Assembly: GCA_900550355.1 (NCBI GenBank)
Contig: URRT01000046.1
Location: 1 to 12,174, forward strand
Length of the DNA stretch: 12,174 nucleotides
Reading direction: 5' to 3'
From: an uncultured Collinsella sp.
Lineage (GTDB): Bacteria > Actinomycetota > Coriobacteriia > Coriobacteriales > Coriobacteriaceae
In this document: positions 1 through 6,609 of the stretch, in pieces
How positions within the stretch are numbered: the stretch's first letter is position 1
How the letters are laid out: each line of letters starts with the position of its first letter
Notes under the pieces: generated by a model
What the model saw: the letters and a program-made list of their open reading frames with translations, nothing else
Told to the model about the DNA's origin: nothing
The model's database searches: none
Position numbers and translations under genes: made by a program

Positions 1-509
1 CCGCAGGGGCCGGTGGGGCCAGCGGCCCAGAAGTTGTCGTCCTCACCCAAGCGGGAGATGTGGTCCTCGGCAACGCCCAGAGAACGCCACACGTCGTGGG
101 TCTCGTCGTCCTCGGTAAAGACGGTGAAGTACAGGCGGTCGAGCGGCAGCTTGAACTCCTTGGTGATGAGCTCAAAGGCCCAGGCGCAAGCCTGCTCCTT
201 GGAGACGCCGCCAAAAGAGAAATCGCCGAGCATCTCGAAGAACGACAGGTGACGGCCGTCCTCGCCGATGCAATCGATGTCATTGGTGCGGACGCACTTC
301 TGGCAGGAGATCGCGCCGATCTCCTTCATGGTCTTCTTGCCCTGGTAGTACTCCTTAAACTGGTTCATGCCGGCATTGGCAAGCAGCAGTGAAGGATCGT
401 CGGGGACGAGGGACGAAGAAGGATAGAGCTTAAGACCGCGCTCCTCAAAGAAGTTGAGGAACTTGGAGCGAATCTCGGCCGTAGTCATTGACGGGTAGTC
501 AGCACTCAT
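1..509 (-). CDS. alaS: Alanine--tRNA ligase, N-terminal part (cut by window edge)
   Basis: Alanyl-tRNA synthetase charges tRNA-Ala with alanine in the cytoplasm (class II synthetase). About 169 codons are visible and the frame is still open at the left edge, so only the start of a protein that is normally near 870 residues is present. Typical N-terminal features are seen: a TTAEIRSKFLNFFEERG start, then FLVPDD/LLLANAGMNQFK-like motif 1 (here SSLVPDDPSLLLANAGMNQF, residues about 32-51), a CQKCVRTNDI segment and a GRHLSFFEMLGDFSFG motif 2 region. The ATG at 509 is chosen because GAGGAG lies 9 bases upstream (519-524); the next in-frame ATG at 488 has no such site. The gene has its own candidate promoter just after the terminator of the upstream cluster. 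Identity is secure from family motifs; the C-terminal editing and oligomerisation domains lie outside the window. Confidence 0.97.
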   Translation of the reverse strand, partial: MSADYPSMTTAEIRSKFLNFFEERGLKLYPSSSLVPDDPSLLLANAGMNQFKEYYQGKKTMKEIGAISCQKCVRTNDIDCIGEDGRHLSFFEMLGDFSFGGVSKEQACAWAFELITKEFKLPLDRLYFTVFTEDDETHDVWRSLGVAEDHISRLGEDDNFWAAGPTGPC

Positions 510-555
510 AGAGGGAATCTCCTCGGTTTCACATCGAAACAGTTCAAACGTAACG

Positions 556-583
556 ATATTACCATCCCGCCGCGCAAGTGCAA
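556..583 (-). promoter_or_regulatory. Candidate alaS promoter with extended -10
   Basis: On the minus strand TAATAT (556-561) is preceded by TGG, giving an extended -10 form (TGn-TAATAT). A weak -35 candidate TTGCAC (578-583) lies 16 bases upstream. A start near 549 would give a leader of about 40 bases before the alaS ATG. The -35 candidate overlaps the T-run of the preceding terminator. This is pattern reading only; the match to the -35 consensus is poor. Confidence 0.42.
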
Positions 584-611
584 AAAAGAGGGCCAGCACA
601 ATGCCGGCCCT
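581..611 (-). terminator. Intrinsic terminator of the sigma-factor/transporter cluster
   Basis: Read on the minus strand, AGGGCC and GGCCCT arms (606-611 with 589-594), a one-pair mismatch, then GCA/TGC and a 3-base loop make a GC-rich stem. It is followed directly by TTTTTT (582-587). It sits 50 bases past the transporter stop codon and just before the alaS promoter, so it should end transcripts of the upstream cluster. There is no T-run on the other side, so it acts in this direction only. Confidence 0.85.
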
Positions 612-661
612 TCAGCGAAATAGCATGTTAGCACGTATGAATGTTAACCCGAATTACCCCG

Positions 662-2073
662 CTAGTTGTCGTCATCGTCCATGGAGCCGTCGATGCCGGT
701 TTTGGTATCGTCGTCCGAGTTGGAATCATCGTCCTTGGCGAAGGGATTCTTGAAGAAGCCCGTGGCATCGGGCTGCAGACCAGAGAGCTTAATCCAGGGA
801 TTATCGAGCTCGGGCTTGGGCATGGCCTTGGCCTCGGGCGCGGTCTCGTTGCCGATGAGCTCGGACTCATAGATGAAGGTGTCGTCGCCAAGCGCGTCAT
901 AGGCGGCGACCGGGTTGCCATCGGCATCGCGGTACGGCGTGCCCTTAAACACGGCGCCGTCATAGGCCACAAGCTGGCGGCCGGTCTCATTCTCGAAGTA
1001 GTACACGAAGATACCCTTGAGGGCCGCGCACAGTGGGATGGCAATAATCATGCCGATGGGGCCCATGAGTGCCGAGCCAATAACGAGCGCCGTGAGGCTC
1101 ATGATGGGATGCACCTGCACCGAGCTCTGCATGACCTTAGGCGAAATCACGTTGTCGGTGACGTTTTGCGCGACCATCGTCACAATGAGCGTCCATAACG
1201 CCAACATGGGGCTGAACATGAAACCGAGCACTGTGGCGATTGCTGCGCTCACCCAAGGACCGACGACCGGAACCAAATGCATGATGCCGGTAAAGATAGC
1301 CATGAGCGCCGCATACGGATGGCCGATGATCATAAAAAAACGATAAAGGCAAGGAAACCGCCGCAGATGGACGTCACGACCATACCGCGCATGTAGCCGC
1401 CGACAGAGCGAGAAAGGATGGCGACCATAAAGCGGTACGAGGTCTCCTTCTCCTGACCGATGATGGTGCAAATCTCGTGGTGCATGCGAGGGTAGTCGCA
1501 GGCCATCCAATACGCAAGCACCAAACCAAGGAAGATCACGAACAGCTGCGAGGCCGTATTGGTGATGAGCGGGAACACACCGCGGCCAAGCTCGGCAGCG
1601 ATCTGAGACACATACTTCGATGCCACGGCAACCAGCGACGACAGGTTGTCGTCCAAATACTCCTTGAGCGGCGTGTTGTTGAGCGTCTTGGCATGCGAGA
1701 TCATCTCGTTGAGATCGCCACCCGCAACACGAAGCTGCTCGGGCAGGCGGCTCAGGACTTCCATGATCTGACCAAAGAGAATCGGCGACAAGATGCAAAC
1801 GACACCGACGAGCACGGCAACAACAACAATAAGCGCGATAAGCGAACCGATGCCACGGCCGACGCCATGGTGCTCGAGCCAGTTGGTGATCGGGGACATC
1901 ACAAAAGCAATGATGGAGCCGACGGCAAGAAACTCAATAACCGGTGCCAGGATGCCCATAAGGTTAAAGATGACAGCAGCAATAACAATGCAGCCGACAA
2001 CAGCCCAAATGCGCAGCGTCAGAATGCGGGTGTCGCGCAGCACGCGATCGGTTTGTTGAGGGTGCTCACTCAT
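662..2073 (-). pseudogene. AI-2E family transporter, reading frame split by a -1 frameshift at a T7 run
   Basis: Two overlapping frames together make one AI-2E/YdiK/TqsA-type (PF01594) membrane protein of about 470 residues. The first frame (2073 to 1330, 247 codons) holds TM segments near residues 23-40, 44-62, 76-99 and 170-190, and breaks off inside the next one at GGFLAFIVFL. The second frame resumes at 1333 with MIIGHPYAALMAIFTG, then LVPVVGPW, further TM segments (NVISPKV, ALVIGSALMGPIGMIIAIPL) and an acidic C-terminal tail ending MDDDDN. One extra T, or a -1 ribosomal shift, in the run at 1334-1340 joins them without loss. The start ATG at 2073 overlaps the sigma-factor stop by 4 bases (ATGA), so translation is probably coupled. 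Members export small molecules or act as proton/sodium antiporters; the substrate cannot be told here. Whether this is a true pseudogene, a sequencing error or a recoded gene is open; both halves look under selection. Confidence 0.85.
1298..1341 (-). other. Possible -1 frameshift signal: slippery heptamer, 8-base spacer, stem-loop
   Basis: On the minus strand bases 1339-1333 read T TTT TTA in the frame of the first half, the canonical X XXY YYZ slippery heptamer, and the next codon is TGA (1332-1330). Eight bases later a stem pairs GGCCAT (1324-1319) with ATGGCT (1303-1298) through one G-U pair, with an inner CCG/CGG stem (1318-1316 with 1311-1309). A -1 slip would continue with ATG ATC ATC at 1333. 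The same ATG overlaps the TGA as ATGA, so reinitiation is another way to make the second half, though no ribosome binding site is seen. The spacer suits bacterial and viral frameshift sites, but the stem is modest. Confidence 0.35.
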
Positions 2074-2861
2074 GAACGAACCATCACTCCGTCGGGGTCG
2101 ATCTTGTCCTGAATCTTCTTAAGCGTGCGGCGCAGCAGACGCGAAACCTGCACCTGAGAAATACCCAGCTTCTTGGCGATCTCGATCTGGGTCATGCCCT
2201 TCACGAAGCGCAGCTCGATAACCTCGCGCTCGCGCGGCGAAAAATCGCGGATGGCTTCCTCGATCACCAGGCGGTCATCGGTAAAGTCGAGCTCGTTGTC
2301 ATCGTCGGCGTAACGGTCGAGAATCGAGGGCGCATCGTCGGAATCGGACGCACCAGGAGCCTCGATGGGCACCGAGGTATAGGCCGAAGACGATTCCATA
2401 GCCTCGAGGACCTCATCGACAGTCACATCTAGATACTCAGCGATCTCCTCAACCTTGGGCGAACGCTGTAGCTCGTTGGTAAGTTTGTCAGTAGCCTGGT
2501 TGACCTTGGCCGAGAGCTCCTGCAGACGACGCGGTACGCGCACACTCCAGCCCTTATCGCGGAAATGGCGTTTAATCTCGCCCAGGATAGTGGGTGTCGC
2601 AAACGTCGTGAACTCGAGTCCGCGCTCGGGGTCAAAACGGTCGATAGCCTTGAGCAGACCCAGATAGCCAACCTGCATCAGGTCGTCGAGCGGCTCGCCG
2701 CGATTCTTAAATTTATTGGCAAGAAACCTTACCAGGTTCATATGGGACATGACGAGCTGCTCGCGGGCGTCCGGATCACCAGTCTCCTTGTAGCGACGAA
2801 ACAGCTCGCGGGTTTTCTCCTTGTCCCAAGCGGTCTTGCCGCTCCGGGAACGTTCGGTCAT
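2070..2861 (-). CDS. sigB: SigB/SigF-family alternative RNA polymerase sigma factor
   Basis: A 263-residue group 3 sigma factor that would direct RNA polymerase to a stress or stationary-phase regulon. Region 2 is clear at about residues 33-105 (HMNLVRFLANKF, then PLDDLMQVGYLGLLKAIDRFDPERG and the promoter-melting FTTFATPTILGEIKRHFRDKGW). RVPRRLQEL (108-116) leads into region 3 (115-160). An acidic linker of about 25 residues (SDSDDAPSILDRYADDDNE) follows, and region 4 ends in a helix-turn-helix, MTQIEIAKKLGISQVQVSRLLRR (223-245). The length and the RVPRRLQEL and QVQVSRLLRR signatures fit the SigB/SigF/SigG branch. The ATG at 2861 comes one base after the stop of the RsbW-like gene, with AAGGCGG about 9 bases upstream as a weak binding site, and its own stop overlaps the transporter start. 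Which regulon it serves is inferred only from family. Confidence 0.93.
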   Translation of the reverse strand: MTERSRSGKTAWDKEKTRELFRRYKETGDPDAREQLVMSHMNLVRFLANKFKNRGEPLDDLMQVGYLGLLKAIDRFDPERGLEFTTFATPTILGEIKRHFRDKGWSVRVPRRLQELSAKVNQATDKLTNELQRSPKVEEIAEYLDVTVDEVLEAMESSSAYTSVPIEAPGASDSDDAPSILDRYADDDNELDFTDDRLVIEEAIRDFSPREREVIELRFVKGMTQIEIAKKLGISQVQVSRLLRRTLKKIQDKIDPDGVMVRS

Positions 2862-2862
2862 A

Positions 2863-3240
2863 TTAGATATCCGCCTTGAGGTCGAGGGAAAGCGTCAGGG
2901 GCGCCGCAGTCTTTTCGTAGGAGTCGCACACGCTCGCCAAAATAAGCTCGGCATAAACAGTAGCCTGGTCATCCTCGTCGACGGTGGCCTGATCGCCAAA
3001 GGTAAAGGTCATGCCAACGTGAGATTCATCGACATCGAATTTGATTGAGATGTCGTCGGAATCAACAGCCGTGCAGCCAAAGATAAAGGCTTCCTCGGCA
3101 GCCATGCGGATGTCCTCGATGCGATCGACAGACATGGAACACAGGGCACCAACGTTGGCTGCCGTCATGCGCACAAGGCGAGCGAGACGCGGGTCGCCGG
3201 CAACGGTCAGCGTGATGGGGCAGGTTGCTTCGCTACTCAT
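2863..3240 (-). CDS. RsbW/SpoIIAB-like anti-sigma factor, ATP-binding site degenerate
   Basis: A 125-residue protein placed directly before the sigma factor, where SigB operons carry the anti-sigma kinase RsbW. The segment VDRIEDIRMAAEEAFIFG (38-55) lines up with the RsbW N-box (for example EDLKIAVSEACTNA), and ISIKFDVDESHVGMTFTFGD (64-83) with the following strands. However, the N-box asparagine is replaced by F54, the D-x-G-x-G nucleotide loop is missing (TFTFGD), and the protein is shorter than RsbW (about 160). It probably still binds the sigma factor but is unlikely to be an active kinase. The ATG at 3240 is chosen because GAGGAG (3248-3253) lies 7 bases upstream; the open frame continues further up but only as an overlap with the preceding gene. 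The start overlaps the end of the DUF948 gene by 8 bases. Function is inferred from family and position. Confidence 0.8.
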   Translation of the reverse strand: MSSEATCPITLTVAGDPRLARLVRMTAANVGALCSMSVDRIEDIRMAAEEAFIFGCTAVDSDDISIKFDVDESHVGMTFTFGDQATVDEDDQATVYAELILASVCDSYEKTAAPLTLSLDLKADI

Positions 3241-3820
3241 CGCAGGACTCCTCAGAGGTCTCGGAGGGCATGTAGGTGTAATACTGGGCCGCTTTAACAG
3301 CTGGATTCTGGCCATCATCGTCACCAGCAGCGTCATCGTCCTCGTCAATTAGGACGCGCTCGGTAGGCCGCTCTGCCTCCGCAGCAGCAGCGGCGAGCTT
3401 GCGCTCGGTGTCAGCTGCAGGAGCCTTCACCTTGTTAAAGAGTTTCTGCACGGCACCTGCCGCAGAATCAGTCACGCTCGACACAGCATTGCTGGCCTCG
3501 GCCATACTGCCCGTAACCTCGGAGATGTCGCGAACGACGGCCTCAACCTCAACGAGGTTGGACGTCAGAGCGTCAACGGCGGTCTTGCTCGACTTGAGCA
3601 GCGGCTCCACCTGGGCAAGTGCCGGCGTGAGTTCGTCAACAGCACCATCGAGCTTTGCCACCACGGGCTGTGCCTCAGCAATCGTATTGTTGAGGTCGGT
3701 CACCGTCTTGTCGAGCGAATCGACAACGGTGCGGGTTTTGCGCAGGGTGAGCGCGAGCTCAACGATGGCCCACACGCCGGCAACGGCGAGTAGCAGCAGG
3801 GCGATTTGAATGGGACTCAT
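3233..3820 (-). CDS. DUF948 family membrane-anchored coiled-coil protein
   Basis: A 195-residue protein with one N-terminal membrane segment (IALLLLAVAGVWAIVELALTL, about 5-25) followed by a long heptad-rich stretch (about 28-130: DSLDKTVTDLNNTIAEAQPVV, then VDELTPALAQVEPLLKSSK and similar) that should form a coiled coil. The end is a low-complexity, Ala- then Asp/Glu-rich tail. This layout matches DUF948 (PF06103), the family of Bacillus YtxG, a SigB-dependent general stress protein; that relation fits the location before a SigB-type factor. No catalytic motif is seen and the biochemical role is unknown. The ATG at 3820 is chosen because GGGAGG lies 5 bases upstream; the frame stays open for 26 more codons without a comparable site. 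It is probably the first gene of the four-gene cluster, with a 100-base gap after rarA. Confidence 0.85.
   Translation of the reverse strand: MSPIQIALLLLAVAGVWAIVELALTLRKTRTVVDSLDKTVTDLNNTIAEAQPVVAKLDGAVDELTPALAQVEPLLKSSKTAVDALTSNLVEVEAVVRDISEVTGSMAEASNAVSSVTDSAAGAVQKLFNKVKAPAADTERKLAAAAAEAERPTERVLIDEDDDAAGDDDGQNPAVKAAQYYTYMPSETSEESCDE
3248..3253 (-). promoter_or_regulatory. Ribosome binding site inside the DUF948 gene that sets the anti-sigma start
   Basis: GAGGAG on the minus strand, 7 bases before the ATG at 3240, lies within the last codons of the DUF948 gene. It favours the 125-residue form of the RsbW-like protein over longer in-frame starts and points to coupled translation. Confidence 0.75.
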
Positions 3821-3920
3821 ACAAGCCTCCCGGAAGAATCGAAATACAGACGTTTTCCATGGTACCCCAAAGGGGACCGAACATGCTAAGAGCAGCAACG
3901 TGGGACAAAATTATCAGCAG
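3821..3920 (-). other. Gap between rarA and the DUF948-sigma cluster
   Basis: This 100-base gap shows no terminator for rarA in the minus direction. A GATAAT hexamer (3910-3915) could be a -10 element for the cluster but has no recognisable -35. A short stem GGTaCCCC/GGGGACC (3861-3878) has no T-run. The cluster may therefore be read from rarA, from a weak local promoter, or both. Confidence 0.35.
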
Positions 3921-5270
3921 CTACTTCGGTGCATTCCCGCTGCGGTCGCGTTCGCTTTGCTCTACGCGCCATTCTTCCCAACCACGGCCGGCAGGCTGCC
4001 AAAATGCACCGCGTTCTAAGCCTTCGGGTAAATAGCGCTGGTCGACCCAGCCTTCGGGATAATCGTGCGGATACTTATACACACCGTATTCATCGCTGCC
4101 CGGGCGATGGCGATCGCGCAGATAACTCGGCACCTCGCGAAGCCCACTAGAGTGGATATCGGCCAGCGCCGCATCGATCGAAGCCTCACACGCGTTGGAT
4201 TTAGGCGCCAAGCACACATAGAGTGCAGCCTGAGCCAGGTTAATGCGGCACTCGGGATAGCCAATGACCTCGGCAGACTTAAACGCGGCATGTGCCACCA
4301 AAAGCGCCTGCGGGTCGGCGTTGCCGACGTCCTCAGAAGCATGAATCATAATGCGACGGGCGATAAACTTAGGATCCTCCCCTGCATCGATCATGCGCGC
4401 AAGCCAGTAGACCGTGGCATCGGGGTCGCTACCGCGCATGGACTTAATGAACGCACTGATGATGTCGTAGTGCATGTCGCCGTTTTTGTCATACGTAAAA
4501 CCGCGACGCGGGTTGGCAATCTTTACGTCATCCACGGTGATGGGATAACGCTCCCCCGCCGCCGGCGCTGGCGTCCCTTCGGTATCGGGACGCGTGACGG
4601 CAATCTCGCTCGCCAGCTCAAGTGTCGTCAGGGCCGAGCGTGCATCACCCGCTGCCAGCGTGCAAATGGTCTTGACCGTATCATCATCGGCCGAGAATTT
4701 GCCGTTCAGGCCCTGAGGTGCCTCGAGCGCACGCTCGATAAGCATGGCGATATCCTCGTCCTTTAAATGCTCAAGCTCCACGACTCGACCACGTGAGAGC
4801 AGCGCCGAGTTGACCTCGAAGTACGGATTCTCCGTCGTAGCGCCAATCATAATGACGGTACGGTTCTCAACTGCATGTAGCAGGGCATCCTGCTGCGACT
4901 TAGAAAAGCGGTGAATCTCATCGATGAATAGAATGGTACGGCGGTCGTACGTATTCAGGCGCGTCTTGGCCTCGTCAATCACGCGGCGAAGATCCTTTAC
5001 GGTACCCGTCACGGCGCTGACCTCGACAAACTCGCTCTTGGTATGGTTGGCGATAATGTGGGCCAGCGTCGTCTTACCCGTACCTGCCGGCCCGTACAGA
5101 ATCACGCTCGAAAGCACGTCGTGCTCGATCGCGGCACGCAACCATGAGCCCTTACCGACGGCCTTTTGCTGGCCCACGTACTCGTCGAGCGAATTGGGGC
5201 GCATGCGCACCGCAAGCGGCGCATTCTGAAAGGAACGCTCGCGCGTCGAAGCAGAAAAAAGGTCGTCCAT
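3921..5270 (-). CDS. rarA: Replication-associated recombination protein A (RarA/MgsA AAA+ ATPase)
   Basis: A 449-residue AAA+ ATPase of the RarA/MgsA/WRNIP1 family, which acts at stalled replication forks together with SSB and recombination proteins. Visible are PLAVRMRPNSLDEYVGQ (about 18-34), Walker A GPAGTGKT (60-67), Walker B ILFIDEIHRF (113-122), sensor 1 GATTENP (143-149), the arginine finger region ALLSRGRV (156-163), and the C-terminal tetramerisation part with YWLARMIDAGEDPKFIARR and HASEDVGNADP. The region from about 220 holds a Pro/Ala-rich insert. The start is uncertain: ATG at 5270 begins MDDLF; ATG at 5276 and TTG at 5288 are in frame, and none has a strong ribosome binding site (GGGATGG close to 5270 is the best). 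A TATACT -10 and a LexA-type palindrome stand directly upstream, so it is probably its own transcription unit and damage-inducible. Confidence 0.95.
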   Translation of the reverse strand: MDDLFSASTRERSFQNAPLAVRMRPNSLDEYVGQQKAVGKGSWLRAAIEHDVLSSVILYGPAGTGKTTLAHIIANHTKSEFVEVSAVTGTVKDLRRVIDEAKTRLNTYDRRTILFIDEIHRFSKSQQDALLHAVENRTVIMIGATTENPYFEVNSALLSRGRVVELEHLKDEDIAMLIERALEAPQGLNGKFSADDDTVKTICTLAAGDARSALTTLELASEIAVTRPDTEGTPAPAAGERYPITVDDVKIANPRRGFTYDKNGDMHYDIISAFIKSMRGSDPDATVYWLARMIDAGEDPKFIARRIMIHASEDVGNADPQALLVAHAAFKSAEVIGYPECRINLAQAALYVCLAPKSNACEASIDAALADIHSSGLREVPSYLRDRHRPGSDEYGVYKYPHDYPEGWVDQRYLPEGLERGAFWQPAGRGWEEWRVEQSERDRSGNAPK

Positions 5271-5309
5271 AGCCATCCCGTGTATCAATCAAAAACGTTT
5301 TCCACTAAC

Positions 5310-5315
5310 AGTATA
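5310..5315 (-). promoter_or_regulatory. rarA: Candidate -10 element of rarA
   Basis: TATACT on the minus strand matches the -10 consensus at five of six bases. A start near 5303 gives a leader of about 30 bases. No good -35 hexamer is seen at 16-18 bases; that place is taken by the LexA-type palindrome. Confidence 0.5.
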
Positions 5316-5325
5316 CCGAATTAAT

Positions 5326-5341
5326 ACGAACTACCGTTCGT
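5326..5341. promoter_or_regulatory. LexA (SOS) box overlapping the rarA -35 region
   Basis: aCGAACtaccGTTCGt is a perfect palindrome with 6-base arms and a 4-base centre. CGAAC-N4-GTTCG is the LexA operator form known from Bacillus (DinR box) and actinobacteria. It spans the end of the upstream dNTPase gene (stop codon 5331-5333) and lies where the -35 of the TATACT promoter should be, so bound LexA would block rarA transcription. I found no second copy of this motif in the window. The reading as SOS control of rarA is inference. Confidence 0.7.
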
Positions 5342-6578
5342 TAATATAGGTACGGTGCGGAAACTCCAGACCAGGGAACAGCTTGCTCGTCAGCTCGCAG
5401 AAATAACCGTCCGTCATGCTCGCGATATAATCCACCACGGCTTGATCCTTGTCGTCCTGCCAGGCATAGGTGCGATCATAGTAGGAAAGCTGCTGCTCAA
5501 TGCGCGAAATATGGTGCTTAAAGATGTAAGAGGACTCGTCGCCACTGTTTAGATCCCGCAGGCAACGGTCGTAGAGCTTTTCGAACGCCTCGCGCAGCTC
5601 CACCTCGGAATCGCCTTCGATACCGCCCTTGCTATAGATCTTCTCGTAGTTCTCCCGCTTGGCCCGGCGGATTTCCTCAAACAGGTCCTCGCTCATCTCG
5701 ATACGCGGCTTACCATAGCTGTGCTCAACGATATCGATGGAGGCATGCGTGAGGATCCAACTGTTGTAGGCACCGCCCCGGCCATCATCAAAGGCGTCGG
5801 GTGACAGCAGGCCCGCCGCAATGGCGTCTTGGCGATCGCGCCCAACGTAGGCAAGAATATCCGAGATGCGAACGACGCAGCCCTCGAGCGTCATGGGACG
5901 CAGATGCTCAATTGCGCTATAGCCCGTGGCAATGCAATCTTCAACCGTCAGGTCAAACTGGTCAAAGGAGCTCATGTCCGAGAGCTCAAACACACGCTGC
6001 TCGTACTCGCCGTTATGGCATAGCACGCCGTCGAGCGTCTGGAGCGACACGTTGCGGCCATACAACGCGTCGAGCACGCGGACCGACTGCACATTATGGA
6101 AAAAATAACGCCCCGTGCGCTCATGATAGATATCGTTGAGGAAGCGCTCGCCGGCATGGCCGAAAGGCGTGTGTCCCAAGTCATGACCCAGGCCAATCGC
6201 CTCGATCAGATCGCAATTGAGCCCCAGGGCGCGACCGATATCGCGCGCAATGCGCGAGACAAGCTGCACGTGCAAACCGCGGCGTGACAGATCGTCATTG
6301 CTACGGAAGCTAAAGACCTGCGTTTTGCCTGCATAACGGGTGTACGCCGGAAGATGAAGTATCTTTTCGGTATCGCGCATAAACGCCGGACGCATAAGCG
6401 TGCCTTTGTCGGCAGCGCGATCAATACGACGAATGACCTGGTCGTCGTTACAACGATACGGGTTGACATAGCCCGAAGCACGATCAGCGGCAATGCGCTC
6501 GACAAGTTCGGGCGACAACGCCGAGGGAATACGGTCCATGCGCGCCTTAATGACGGCCGTTTCTTGATTAGTTGCCAT
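5331..6578 (-). CDS. dgt: HD-domain dNTP triphosphohydrolase (dGTPase-like)
   Basis: A 415-residue HD-superfamily protein of the dGTPase type, which hydrolyses dNTPs to nucleoside and triphosphate and so affects nucleotide pools. Metal ligands are visible: H103 in RRGLHVQLVSRIAR, H132-D133 in EAIGLGHDLGHTPFGHAGE, and the late aspartate in VVRISDILAYVGRD. The N-terminal ALHLPAYTRYAGKTQVF-like stretch (about 72-89) also fits the family, where it usually reads LxxxTQVF. The ATG at 6578 is supported by AAGGAG 6 bases upstream (6585-6590); the longer TTG/GTG-type forms upstream are not. It starts 31 bases after the prepilin peptidase gene and is probably cotranscribed with it. Substrate preference cannot be told; the R-x-x-H spacing differs slightly from classical Dgt, so a broader dNTPase is possible. 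Confidence 0.88.
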   Translation of the reverse strand: MATNQETAVIKARMDRIPSALSPELVERIAADRASGYVNPYRCNDDQVIRRIDRAADKGTLMRPAFMRDTEKILHLPAYTRYAGKTQVFSFRSNDDLSRRGLHVQLVSRIARDIGRALGLNCDLIEAIGLGHDLGHTPFGHAGERFLNDIYHERTGRYFFHNVQSVRVLDALYGRNVSLQTLDGVLCHNGEYEQRVFELSDMSSFDQFDLTVEDCIATGYSAIEHLRPMTLEGCVVRISDILAYVGRDRQDAIAAGLLSPDAFDDGRGGAYNSWILTHASIDIVEHSYGKPRIEMSEDLFEEIRRAKRENYEKIYSKGGIEGDSEVELREAFEKLYDRCLRDLNSGDESSYIFKHHISRIEQQLSYYDRTYAWQDDKDQAVVDYIASMTDGYFCELTSKLFPGLEFPHRTYINER

Positions 6579-6584
6579 GGCATG

Positions 6585-6590
6585 CTCCTT
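6585..6590 (-). promoter_or_regulatory. Ribosome binding site deciding the dNTPase start
   Basis: AAGGAG on the minus strand sits 6 bases before the ATG at 6578, which makes that ATG the likely start instead of the in-frame codon at 6605. Confidence 0.8.
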
Positions 6591-6609
6591 AAGAAGGATG
6601 CGCAATCGG

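Noticed and set aside
3861..3878. GGTACCCC/GGGGACC stem as terminator of rarA
   Set aside because: Short stem with a bulge and no T-run in either direction.
3855..3890. SigB-type promoter before the DUF948 gene (GTTCGG ... GGGTAC on the minus strand)
   Set aside because: The -10-like GGGTAC is good, but the spacing to GTTCGG is only 9 bases where SigB-type promoters need about 12-15. Autoregulation is plausible but not shown.
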